Of a stretch of 64,000 bases of DNA, positions 49,801 to 57,894 are shown in pieces (positions within the stretch are counted from its first letter, which is position 1; every line of letters starts with the position of its first letter). The DNA is from Salibacterium salarium. GTDB lineage: Bacteria > Bacillota > Bacilli > Bacillales > Marinococcaceae. Location: the NCBI RefSeq assembly GCF_030813635.1, contig NZ_JAUSUM010000001.1:186001-250000 (forward strand). Reading direction: 5' to 3'. Made by a program: the position numbers and the translations under genes. The notes beneath the pieces were generated by a model. It was not told the DNA's origin, did not search any database, and was given only the letters and a program-made list of their open reading frames with translations.

Positions 49801-50100
49801 ATGAAAAAAGTAGATAAGGAAGTGGCAGACGCATACTTCAAGACGAGAACGAGGTTAGTTATTATTTTTTTAGGTGTAGGCTTTCTAGTCTCATTCGGGG
49901 TAGTCGCGTTTGCAGAATTTTTCTCTCAATTTAAGTTTATGGGTGTGGAATTTCACTACTACATGGGGTCTCAAGGTGCCGTGATTGTCTTTATTTTATG
50001 TTTGTTCTTGAACGCAATCTTTAGTGACAAGATAGATAAAAAATACGGAATTACTGATTCAGCTAACGCTACGATAAGCAGTAATAAAAATACAGATTAA
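49801..50100 (+). CDS. DUF4212 sodium/substrate symporter small subunit
   Basis: 99 residues with two membrane helices (LVIIFLGVGFLVSFGVVAF and GSQGAVIVFILCLFLNAIF) and the helix-exit motif MDKKYG-like IDKKYGI. This is the DUF4212 (TIGR03647) family, the small partner of VC_2705-type sodium:solute symporters, encoded directly upstream of them. AACGGAGGTGAT precedes the ATG. The symporter follows 33 bases later. Confidence 0.85.
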   Translation: MKKVDKEVADAYFKTRTRLVIIFLGVGFLVSFGVVAFAEFFSQFKFMGVEFHYYMGSQGAVIVFILCLFLNAIFSDKIDKKYGITDSANATISSNKNTD

Positions 50101-50133
50101 ACGAAATAAAACGTTTTGGGAGGAGATGAATGA

Positions 50134-51795
50134 ATGGATCCGCAATTATTTGTGTCTTTAGGGTTGATTTTAGCAACGTTCGCCTTATATATCGGAATTT
50201 CCATATTTAATAGGGCGAAAGCTACCTCGGATTTCTATGTGGCCAGCCGTGGAATTCCTCCGTTATGGAATGGGATGGCAATCGGCGGCGATTGGATGAG
50301 TGCAGCCTCATTCATTGGTATGGCTGGTACAGTCATGGCGCTTGGTTATGATGGGCTCGCTTATATTATGGGTTGGACGGGAGGTTTCTTACTCCTTACA
50401 TTCTTGCTTGCGCCTCAGCTTCGAAAGTATGGACGTTTTACTGTTCCGGAATTTATAGGAGATCGTTTTGAGAGTAATCCGGCCCGCTTAATCGCAGCAA
50501 TTGCAACGGTTATCATTAGTTTTACTTATATTATTGGTCAACTATCCGGATCTGGGGTTGTTATCGGCAGATTGTTTAACATCCCAGCTATGTACGGAAC
50601 GATGATTGGTGTCGTTATTATCGCGATTTACGCAACATTGGGTGGTATGAAGGGGGTTACCTGGACGCAAGTTGCGCAATATCTCATATTAATCATCGCT
50701 TATATTATTCCGATTGTCTTTATGAGTTTACAAGTTACCTATAACCCGCTTCCTTGGTTGACATATGGAAATGTAGTAGATGAAATCGGTGCGATTGATA
50801 GGGAGCTAGGGTTATCGGAATATTTCGCACCGTTCGCGGAAAGTGATAAAAGTCAATTTATTGCATTAATGTTTACGTTAATGGTTGGCACATCAGCACT
50901 TCCGCACGTTATCGTACGTTTTTTTACAGTAAGCACGATGAAAGCGGCTCGTTGGAGCGGGGCGTGGGCTCTTATGTTCATCGGTATCCTGTACTTATCA
51001 GCCCCAGCCTATGCTGCATTCTCCCGTTTTATTTTAATGACGCAAGTAGCGAATCAACCAATAGAAGATCTTCCTGCTTGGACGGAAAGCTGGATTAATA
51101 CAGGCTTGCTGCAGGCAGCAGATACGAACGGAAATGGAATGTTAGATTGGACGGAATTATCCGTTGGGGAAGATATTGTTGTTATGGCTACTCCAGAAAT
51201 CGCAAATCTCGGTTTGTTTGTTATCGGGCTTGTTGCTGCAGGTGCTATGGCCGCTGCACTGTCTACAGCGGGCGGACTTTTGATTACAATCTCATCTTCC
51301 TTTGCCCATGATATTTATTACCGTCTAATGAATCCGCAAGCAACGGATGCAAAACGTTTAAAGGCAGGAAGAATTGCTATTGTTGTCTCTACCATTGTCG
51401 CGGGACTTGTTGCACTGGATCCGCCAGGGGTTATCACCCAAATTGTTGCATGGGCTTTTGCCTTAGCTGGTGGAACATTCTTCCCTGTGTTGTTCTTAGG
51501 TGTATGGTGGAAACGAATGAATACGCAAGGCGCTATTGCTGGTATGTTGATAGGCCTTTTAAGTACACTAACATACATTTTCCTTGCCATGAGCGGAATC
51601 ACGCTGTTTGGTATACAAGATACAGGAGCTGGATTAATTAGTGTTCCTATAAACTTATTAGCTTGTATCATTGTTTCGAAAAACACACCACCTCCTGCCA
51701 AACATTTGCAGGATGATGTGATAGATCTTCGTTATCCGGAACAAATGACTTACAAAGATGGTGAGGTTTGGATGAACGATGGAACAGATAAATAA
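50134..51795 (+). CDS. Sodium:solute symporter, VC_2705/acetate-type
   Basis: 553 residues of the solute:sodium symporter family, VC_2705 branch close to ActP acetate permeases. Signature segments are ATSDFYVASRGIPPLWNGMAI, IGGDWMSAASFIGMAG and AAALSTAGGLLITISSSFAHD. About thirteen helices are predicted. Between helices a 12-residue loop at 330-341, DTNGNGMLDWTE, has exactly the spacing of an EF-hand calcium loop. GGGAGGAG selects ATG 50134. The last 17 bases overlap the next gene. The substrate is probably a small carboxylate, by family. Confidence 0.9.
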   Translation: MDPQLFVSLGLILATFALYIGISIFNRAKATSDFYVASRGIPPLWNGMAIGGDWMSAASFIGMAGTVMALGYDGLAYIMGWTGGFLLLTFLLAPQLRKYGRFTVPEFIGDRFESNPARLIAAIATVIISFTYIIGQLSGSGVVIGRLFNIPAMYGTMIGVVIIAIYATLGGMKGVTWTQVAQYLILIIAYIIPIVFMSLQVTYNPLPWLTYGNVVDEIGAIDRELGLSEYFAPFAESDKSQFIALMFTLMVGTSALPHVIVRFFTVSTMKAARWSGAWALMFIGILYLSAPAYAAFSRFILMTQVANQPIEDLPAWTESWINTGLLQAADTNGNGMLDWTELSVGEDIVVMATPEIANLGLFVIGLVAAGAMAAALSTAGGLLITISSSFAHDIYYRLMNPQATDAKRLKAGRIAIVVSTIVAGLVALDPPGVITQIVAWAFALAGGTFFPVLFLGVWWKRMNTQGAIAGMLIGLLSTLTYIFLAMSGITLFGIQDTGAGLISVPINLLACIIVSKNTPPPAKHLQDDVIDLRYPEQMTYKDGEVWMNDGTDK

Positions 51796-53716
51796 TCCGT
51801 ATACGAAACAAATAAGTAATCATCCTTTATTCAGCGGCGCAACTGCCGCTGAATTTAGTGACTTAATAAAAGATTGTACATTGAAAAGCTATCAAAAAGC
51901 AGAAAAAATATTATTTTCACACAGCCCGCGAGACGGATTTTTACTTATGCTTGACGGTACAACAGAAATATATGTTTCTCTTCGTGACACGCATAAAGAT
52001 AATGAAGTTTTGGAAGTGCTCGAACCCGGTGAAATTATAGGTTTTTCCAGCCTAGCTGATTTTCTTGGAGAACCAACTGTGCAAGAGCATTCCTACACCG
52101 TGGAAGTGCAAGCGGTGGAGGAAGCTGTTTGCCTGTATATCCCGAGTCATGTCCTTCAATTGGTCTGGCATCGAGAAGAAGTGAGAGACTATGTTCTTCG
52201 TCAAGTAGCCGTGCGCCTTCAAGATATTTATGCATCTCTTGCCGAACAGGTGCACTTAGCGAATCAGTGGGGAGAAAGTGATCCGTTTATTCAACGTGTT
52301 CAGGATATGATGAGTTCGCCTGTTACTGCCGTTTCAGAAGATACACCTATTTATGAAGTGGCGGATAAGATGGTGAACCATAACGCCAGTTCTATTATTG
52401 TAGAAAAAAAGAACGGGGATCTTGCGGGAATTATTACAGAAAAAGACTTAGTGGAGCGAGTGATTGCTTCTAGAAAGACAGGGGACGAAAAGGCTGCAGA
52501 TGTGATGAGTGAAAATCCTTATATTATCACAACACAGTCTTACTATTATGAGGCAATGTCCAGTTTTCTAATGAACGGGGTGAAGCATTTACCGGTCGCT
52601 GATGAGAATAAAAAGAATCGTATTGTTGGTATCATTACGCTGGCGGATTTATTAAAAAAACAAAATCGAGGCAAATTCGATATATTAAAAGAGATTGAAT
52701 CGTCAACGAAAGATAATTTGTCTGATGTTACTGCTGCTATATATGATGTGCTAGCAAATCTTATTCATGATGCCATCCCGGCACTTCACACAACAGAAAT
52801 TGTGACAAAGCTTTATGACCGCTTAGTGCGTCATTGTGTGGATATGGCACAAAAAAATATAAAAGAGAAGTACGGGGAACCACCAACAGCTTTTGCTTTC
52901 TACCTCATGGGAAGCGGCGGGCGCGCAGAACAGTTTATGCTGACGGACCAAGACCATTTTCTCGTGTATGAGGAAGTGGAGGAGACACATGAAAAAGAAA
53001 AAGTTGATCAGTATTTTCGCGCGTTAGGCAACGAAATCGTAATTTGGTTGGAACGAGCAGGATACAAGCGATGTGATGGAAATATGATGGCAAGCGAAGC
53101 CAGCTGGAGAGGTACAGTGAAGGATTGGAGCCATCGTTTGCGAACATGGGGGCTGCGCGCGACCAATGAAAATATTCTGTTAGGTCATAATTTTTTAGCC
53201 TTTCGATTTTTACACGGTGATCAATCGTTACATCAATATTTTAAATCAACGGTGAGAACACAATTTGAACGATCACGTATCTTTTTGTATAGAGCAGCCG
53301 AACAAGAAAAACACAATCCGGTGCCTACACTAAATCATCCAATTCGAGCGCTCTTTCGTGTGCAAAAACAGCACATTGATATCAAGAAACATGCTCTCTT
53401 TCCGTTTCATCATTCCTTGCAGATTCTTGCTGCCCATCACGGTATATTCGGAGAAACACCATTGGAAATAATAGATCTCTTTCAGGAACGGTCGATCATG
53501 GAAGCTGCTTATGTCGATGAGCTTCGGTTTGCTTATGAAATAATCGTGAAGATAAGAATAGAGCAGTCTTGGAATAGGTATAAACGTCAAGAAAGCAATA
53601 CTAGTGAGATCGTCTTTACGCAAATGAAATCACGGGACAAAGAAGCACTAATTATCGCCTTGAAGACTATTCGATCTCTGCAAAATAAAGTATTAACGAC
53701 ATTTGGAATGAAATGA
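51779..53716 (+). CDS. cNMP-binding / CBS / DUF294 nucleotidyltransferase-like protein
   Basis: 645 residues in four parts. A cyclic-nucleotide-binding fold at about 15-135 (KILFSHSPRDGFLLMLDGTTEIYV, EVLEPGEIIGFSSLADFLGE). Two CBS domains at about 178-300 (MMSSPVTAVSEDTPIYEVADKM, IVGIITLADLL). A nucleotidyltransferase domain at about 320-460, where GSGGRAEQ at 378-385 and DQD at 390-392 match the polymerase-beta-like GlnD/GlnE active site. A helical DUF294_C domain completes it. No membrane helix. It overlaps the symporter gene by 17 bases, so the two are coupled. It probably senses a nucleotide and modifies or gates the symporter, which is inference. Confidence 0.88.
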   Translation: MEQINNPYTKQISNHPLFSGATAAEFSDLIKDCTLKSYQKAEKILFSHSPRDGFLLMLDGTTEIYVSLRDTHKDNEVLEVLEPGEIIGFSSLADFLGEPTVQEHSYTVEVQAVEEAVCLYIPSHVLQLVWHREEVRDYVLRQVAVRLQDIYASLAEQVHLANQWGESDPFIQRVQDMMSSPVTAVSEDTPIYEVADKMVNHNASSIIVEKKNGDLAGIITEKDLVERVIASRKTGDEKAADVMSENPYIITTQSYYYEAMSSFLMNGVKHLPVADENKKNRIVGIITLADLLKKQNRGKFDILKEIESSTKDNLSDVTAAIYDVLANLIHDAIPALHTTEIVTKLYDRLVRHCVDMAQKNIKEKYGEPPTAFAFYLMGSGGRAEQFMLTDQDHFLVYEEVEETHEKEKVDQYFRALGNEIVIWLERAGYKRCDGNMMASEASWRGTVKDWSHRLRTWGLRATNENILLGHNFLAFRFLHGDQSLHQYFKSTVRTQFERSRIFLYRAAEQEKHNPVPTLNHPIRALFRVQKQHIDIKKHALFPFHHSLQILAAHHGIFGETPLEIIDLFQERSIMEAAYVDELRFAYEIIVKIRIEQSWNRYKRQESNTSEIVFTQMKSRDKEALIIALKTIRSLQNKVLTTFGMK

Positions 53717-53732
53717 AAAGGAGTCGAATTCT

Positions 53733-54401
53733 ATGATGTTTTGGAAGAAGAAAAATCTTCATTATCAATTAAATAACCAACTGCCGCTTCACACTCCTTT
53801 AGATGATATGACGTTCACTGTTTTTGACACAGAAACGACTGGTTTTGCAGTAGGAAGCAAAGATCGCATGATAGAAATCGGGGCCGTTCAAGTAGAAGGG
53901 ATGGAGGTCACGGATAAAACATTTCATACGTATGTCGATCCTGAACGCAATATTCCCCGGGAAATAATTAATCTCACTGGCATTCGACAAGAGCAGGTTT
54001 ATGGTGCACCGAAGGCGTTAGAGGCGATTGAATCGTTTTATGAGTTTGTGGAAAAACATAAAAGCGGCGGATGGGTCGGTCATTATCTCGCATTTGATGT
54101 GATGGTGTTGAAAAAAGAACTGCAGCGCCATAGCTATTCGTTTGATGAACCGTTATATATAGACACCTTAGACATTATTGGATACTTAAATCCTTCTTGG
54201 GATATGCGCGATTTATCTCATTACGCCCGTCAATTTGGAGCAAACATGTATGAACGCCACAGTGCAATCGGAGACGCCTTAACAACCGCACATCTTTTTA
54301 TTGAGTTAATTTCTCATATTAACAATCGAGGGAGATTCACTCTTGGTGATCTAGTTGACATAACGAGAAATAAAAACGGAAACGCAGCTCCTTTTTTTTA
54401 A
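53733..54401 (+). CDS. DnaQ-family 3'-5' exonuclease
   Basis: 222 residues of the DEDDh exonuclease family. Asp32 and Glu34 in FTVFDTETTGFAV, the second Asp in VGHYLAFDVMVL, and His/Asp in RHSAIGDALTTAHLF give a complete active site. It is a stand-alone domain, not fused to polymerase. It lies 16 bases after the CBS/nucleotidyltransferase gene behind AAAAGGAG. This pairing recurs in bacteria next to such symporters. The substrate may be RNA, DNA or a small nucleotide; unknown. Confidence 0.88.
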   Translation: MMFWKKKNLHYQLNNQLPLHTPLDDMTFTVFDTETTGFAVGSKDRMIEIGAVQVEGMEVTDKTFHTYVDPERNIPREIINLTGIRQEQVYGAPKALEAIESFYEFVEKHKSGGWVGHYLAFDVMVLKKELQRHSYSFDEPLYIDTLDIIGYLNPSWDMRDLSHYARQFGANMYERHSAIGDALTTAHLFIELISHINNRGRFTLGDLVDITRNKNGNAAPFF

Positions 54402-54491
54402 AGGGTTGGAACTTTGTGAAACAAATAGGTCCGATAAACCTGAAAAGGACGTAATACTTCTTTCGTTACTGCGCCCGTGTACGGAATAGGC

Positions 54492-54896
54492 TTATATACT
54501 GGTGTTCGTCCATTGTAAAAACCTCAAAAAACTGTTCGTAATTTTTTGTTCAGTATCCTTAATAAATTTCATTTTACTTTCTCCGATTTTAGCTAACATT
54601 AATAATTTCGACCTTGAATCCTTTGGATTTGCTACTTGCTCTACTTGCTCAACTATTCCTTCATTTATCAACCCTTTTATAAGTCGAGAAGGGCTTCCGG
54701 TTTCACATATAAGAAGGCTACCTAGTTCTTTCAACGATACTGGTTCATGTTCTTCTAATACCCTAATCACTTCAGCTGTTGAAGAGGTTAGACCAGAGGA
54801 AGACAGAAACTGATTAAGCATTCGATATCCTTATCTTTGTGCAGCTAATATTAAATAACGAAGCCTTTCTGCTTCCTTCTCATTAGATGAATTCAT
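54492..54896 (-). pseudogene. MarR-family regulator interrupted by a stop codon
   Basis: From the ATG at 54896, with GAGGGAGGG upstream, the frame reads MNSSNEKEAERLRYLILAAQR, then TAA at 54833-54831. It resumes without frame change as GYRMLNQFLSSSGLTSSTAE and the winged helix EPVSLKELGSLLICETGSPSRL to the end. Intact relatives have a residue such as Glu at the stop position, so GAA to TAA is likely. An internal ATG at 54821 could restart a 109-residue protein lacking the dimerisation helix. It lies 24 bases after the MBL hydrolase gene, which it may once have controlled. Confidence 0.7.
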
Positions 54897-54920
54897 ACTT
54901 TTAACCCTCCCTCGTTAATA

Positions 54921-55730
54921 TTACGTAATATTCTCTTCTCTAATAGATGGATCATGATTTGCAATAACCCTATAACAGTCTTTTCTTCGAGAAAATTCTT
55001 GTACCCATTTAAGAGACTTTTGAGCCGCCTGTTTATCAACCATAAGACCGGGCAGTATATATTCTTTCCAAGACCTTTCGGCATAACCTACATCACTTGC
55101 TAGTAATATCCAGCCCTTTGTTGTTGAAACTAAAATAGACATTTGTCCTTTGCTATGTCCCGGAGTAAAAACCAAGTATATGGTTTCATCGCCAAATAAA
55201 TCATAACCTTTTTTGTAAGGACCAAATGGAATGGTATTTAGGTGAAAGGTATTAATAGGTATATCCCTCCACATTGTTTTTATATAACCTAAATCTTTTT
55301 GTGCAGCTTGCCATTCTAATTCACTGGTTAATATATTTTTGGCATTGGAAACATGTTCCAGGCCGCTCACATGATCCGAATGTAAATGTGTGAGTACTAC
55401 ATAATCTAAATCTTTAGTTTCGATTCCTAACGCATCAATTTTTTCTTTTATTGATTGTCCCCTAGGCAGCTTTCCTTTGAACATTGAATAAGTAAATCTT
55501 CCTAAATGTTTTTTTTGATTCACCCTTATATCCTCATGCCATCCTGTATCAATTAACACTTTTCCCTTCGGATGCTCAATCAAATACGTAGAAACAGGTA
55601 CCCATATTTTTTTACTCTGACCTCTAAACCAGCCCGTATATGGAACCGGGTGCCACGATTTTTCATTAAATGCCAATGATTTATCAATATAAACTGATCC
55701 AGTGTGCCAAATATGAATCTTGGTATCCAA
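54921..55730 (-). CDS. Metallo-beta-lactamase-fold hydrolase, lactonase-like
   Basis: 269 residues. The metal motif HLHSDHVSGLEHV (HxHxDH) near residue 116, a Thr-Pro-Gly-His loop in FTPGHSKGQMS, ASDVGYAER and a final NHDP fit the N-acyl-homoserine-lactonase-like branch of the MBL superfamily. An N-terminal DTGWHED precedes them. No signal peptide. The start is TTG 55730 with AAGGGG about 9 nt upstream. It could quench quorum signals or open another lactone; this is not decidable here. AT-rich, in an accessory patch. Confidence 0.82.
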   Translation of the reverse strand: MDTKIHIWHTGSVYIDKSLAFNEKSWHPVPYTGWFRGQSKKIWVPVSTYLIEHPKGKVLIDTGWHEDIRVNQKKHLGRFTYSMFKGKLPRGQSIKEKIDALGIETKDLDYVVLTHLHSDHVSGLEHVSNAKNILTSELEWQAAQKDLGYIKTMWRDIPINTFHLNTIPFGPYKKGYDLFGDETIYLVFTPGHSKGQMSILVSTTKGWILLASDVGYAERSWKEYILPGLMVDKQAAQKSLKWVQEFSRRKDCYRVIANHDPSIREENIT

Positions 55731-55959
55731 CTAGAACAACCCCTTATCTTCTTTAAGTTAGATGACATATGTATCTAAAGAAGTATAATTATAAAAAGAA
55801 TTATACAGTAACCTAATTGGACGTAAAAGGAGTACGTAAGACACTATTCTTAGAATAGAGGAATTGTGAAATAATTTTCACTATATACCTTTATTAAATT
55901 AGTGTGTTATAAGTCGCATTGGCATAGCACCTGAATTTATCCATTCTTTAAGGGTGAGT

Positions 55960-55977
55960 TATAATGTAATTACATTA
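55960..55977 (+). promoter_or_regulatory. Palindrome over the -10 of the toxin-antitoxin remnant
   Basis: TATAAT at 55960-55965 overlaps the perfect 16-bp palindrome TAATGTAATTACATTA at 55962-55977, 35 bases before the AbrB-type antitoxin start codon. This is the layout of an autorepressed toxin-antitoxin promoter. A matching -35 is not obvious. Confidence 0.5.
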
Positions 55978-56011
55978 AAGTTTGATATGTATATATTTTT
56001 GGAAGGAACCT

Positions 56012-56215
56012 ATGATGAGTAGAAATACACAAGAAACGAGTGTGATTGCTATGAGTGCTAAGGAAGGTCACAAAGTCAGTCAGACAGGAAACAGTCTTAG
56101 TGTTGGCTTACCAAAATCCATCACCAATTCTTTAAAGATTAAACGTGGCGATGAACTCGAATTCGATATTCATGACAATAAACTAGTATTAAATAAAAAG
56201 CGAAAGTGGACCTAG
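56012..56215 (+). CDS. AbrB/MazE-type antitoxin, C-terminally frameshifted
   Basis: 67 residues with an intact SpoVT/AbrB swapped-hairpin DNA-binding domain: HKVSQTGNSLSVGLPKSI, SLKIKRGDELEFDIHDN and KLVLNKK. It ends KRKWT. One base missing from the A-run at 56195-56199 would join it to the next frame, which reads AKVDLEMSDMLAETFEDHHD and VFENLKDR to a stop codon at 56284. That tail looks like the toxin-binding region of Doc-linked antitoxins. GGAAGGAA precedes the start. The DNA-binding part may still work. Confidence 0.6.
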   Translation: MMSRNTQETSVIAMSAKEGHKVSQTGNSLSVGLPKSITNSLKIKRGDELEFDIHDNKLVLNKKRKWT

Positions 56216-56217
56216 AG

Positions 56218-56547
56218 ATGTCGGATATGCTTGCTGAAACCTTCGAAGACCACCATGATGTATTTGAAAACTTGAAGGATAGATAACCAACGCCCACAAC
56301 CATACCCTACGTTATTTGAAAAGGATTCGGCACTATTCGAATCGTTAGCAAGGAATCATTGCTTTCACAATGGCAATAAACGAACCCCTTTTGCAGCCGT
56401 TGATACATTTTTAAAGAAAAACGGTTATAAGATCAAAAAAATGACACAGGGAATGAGAATTTTACGGTGTATGTTTCTCAAGGAGCAGTTACGTTAGCGG
56501 ACATTGCCGATTGGTTAAAAGATAATACCGAAGAATATCCTCGTTAA
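56218..56547 (+). pseudogene. Antitoxin tail and Doc/Fic toxin remnant
   Basis: After the out-of-frame antitoxin tail (to 56286), the bases from about 56293 translate as YPTLFEKDSALFESLARN followed by HCFHNGNKRTPFAAVDTFLKKNGYKI. This contains the HxFxxGNKR core of the Doc/Fic family. A frameshift near 56447 is needed to continue with NENFTVYVSQGAVTLADIADWL to a stop codon at 56545-56547. The toxin N-terminal half is missing, apparently by deletion. The toxin is dead. Confidence 0.7.
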
Positions 56548-56630
56548 TTTTCCATTAAGGCCTGCATGCAATTTAAATGAAAAAACTAGGATTCTACGTA
56601 AATCACGTAAAATTTTTAATGACAAATGAC

Positions 56631-56680
56631 CGTACAAGATGCGTTTATTTATAATTAATATGATATAATGAACGTACAAC
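56631..56680 (+). promoter_or_regulatory. Arabinosidase promoter with two AraR-like half sites
   Basis: TGATATAAT at 56661-56669 is an extended -10. CGTACAA occurs at 56631-56637 and again at 56673-56679, exactly 42 bases apart. The AraR operator of B. subtilis is ATTTGTACGTACAAAT-like and functions in pairs about four helical turns apart. Only one half of each site matches well, so binding is uncertain. Confidence 0.35.
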
Positions 56681-56702
56681 TTAACCAAAGGAGTCGATAG
56701 AG

Positions 56703-57659
56703 ATGTCTGATTATTTGAAAAATCCAATCATTGAGCAAAGAGCTGATCCATGGGTGTATAAACATACAGATGGCTACTATTACTTTACAGCATCGGTGCC
56801 GGAGTATGATCGGTTGGAACTGCGGCGTTCCAAAACGATTCAAGGATTAGGGGAAGCAAACCCTGTCGTTGTTTGGACCAAACATGAGAGTGGTCCGCTT
56901 AGCAACTTAATTTGGGCGCCGGAGCTTCATTATATAAACGGCAAATGGTACATTTACTTTGCTGCAGCCCCGACAGATCAAGTGACGGACGGAACGTTTA
57001 ATCACCGTATGTTCGTACTTGAGAATGAGTCGGAAAATCCGTTGGAAGGAAGCTGGATAGAAAAAGGACAAGTGAAAACCGATTGGGAATCGTTCGCACT
57101 GGATGCAACTTCCTTTGAGCATCACGGAGAGCAGTATTTGGTATGGGCTCAGCGTGATTATGATATACCGGGTAATTCGAATCTTTATATTGCCAGAATG
57201 GAAAATCCATGGACGTTGCAAACAAAGCAAGTCATGCTCACTAAACCAGAGTTGTCATGGGAAACGACAGGATTTCTCGTCAACGAAGGAGCAGCCGTAT
57301 TAAAACGAAATGGTAAGATATTCATCACTTATTCCGGAAGCGCAACGGATGAAAATTATTGCATGGGTCTTCTGACAGCCGATGAGAATAGTGATTTATT
57401 AGATCCTGCATCATGGGATAAATCACCGGAACCGGTATTTAAGAGCGAGCCAAAGCATAATCAATTCGGGCCGGGGCACAACAGTTTTACCGTGTCAGAA
57501 GATGGCCAACAGGATATTCTTGTGTATCATGGCCGTAATTACACGGAGATTGAAGGAGATCCCCTTTATGACCCCAACCGTCATACCCGTGCTCAGGTTT
57601 TCAACTGGAATCCAGATGGCACACCGAACTTTGGGGTTCCAGTACCAGATGAAAAATAA
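56703..57659 (+). CDS. GH43-family arabinosidase/xylosidase-like glycosidase
   Basis: 318 residues forming a single five-bladed propeller of glycoside hydrolase family 43. The catalytic base Asp is in QRADPWVYKH near residue 15, LIWAPELHYINGKWYIYFA is a family hallmark, the middle Asp is in ALDATSFEHH, and the acid Glu is in LVNEGAAVLKR. The GPGHNSF motif comes late. No signal peptide, so it acts on imported oligosaccharides, most likely arabino-oligosaccharides. ACCAAAGGAG precedes the ATG. The possible AraR sites fit. No transporter is nearby. Confidence 0.85.
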   Translation: MSDYLKNPIIEQRADPWVYKHTDGYYYFTASVPEYDRLELRRSKTIQGLGEANPVVVWTKHESGPLSNLIWAPELHYINGKWYIYFAAAPTDQVTDGTFNHRMFVLENESENPLEGSWIEKGQVKTDWESFALDATSFEHHGEQYLVWAQRDYDIPGNSNLYIARMENPWTLQTKQVMLTKPELSWETTGFLVNEGAAVLKRNGKIFITYSGSATDENYCMGLLTADENSDLLDPASWDKSPEPVFKSEPKHNQFGPGHNSFTVSEDGQQDILVYHGRNYTEIEGDPLYDPNRHTRAQVFNWNPDGTPNFGVPVPDEK

Positions 57660-57670
57660 ATCAACAGAGA

Positions 57671-57700
57671 ACTTCTGCCTAATAGGTGGGAGTTTTTTTT
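57671..57700 (+). terminator. Arabinosidase terminator
   Basis: ACTTCTGCC pairs with GGTGGGAGT through several G-U pairs, with a 5-nt loop and a T8 tail, just after the stop codon. Confidence 0.7.
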
Positions 57701-57894
57701 GTAAGATTGGGAAGTTTAGAGCGTGCGAGCCTAGTTCATATCTTTTACGTTTTTAAATTCCTTACACACGTCTTCTATTAGAGATTAGGGACTATTGTTA
57801 TCGAATGAAAAGAACTATAGGTATACAATTTAATCTTATCTCCTTGTTGTGCTAAAGCACCCTTTAGTTGAACATAATTTATTTCATAATCCAA

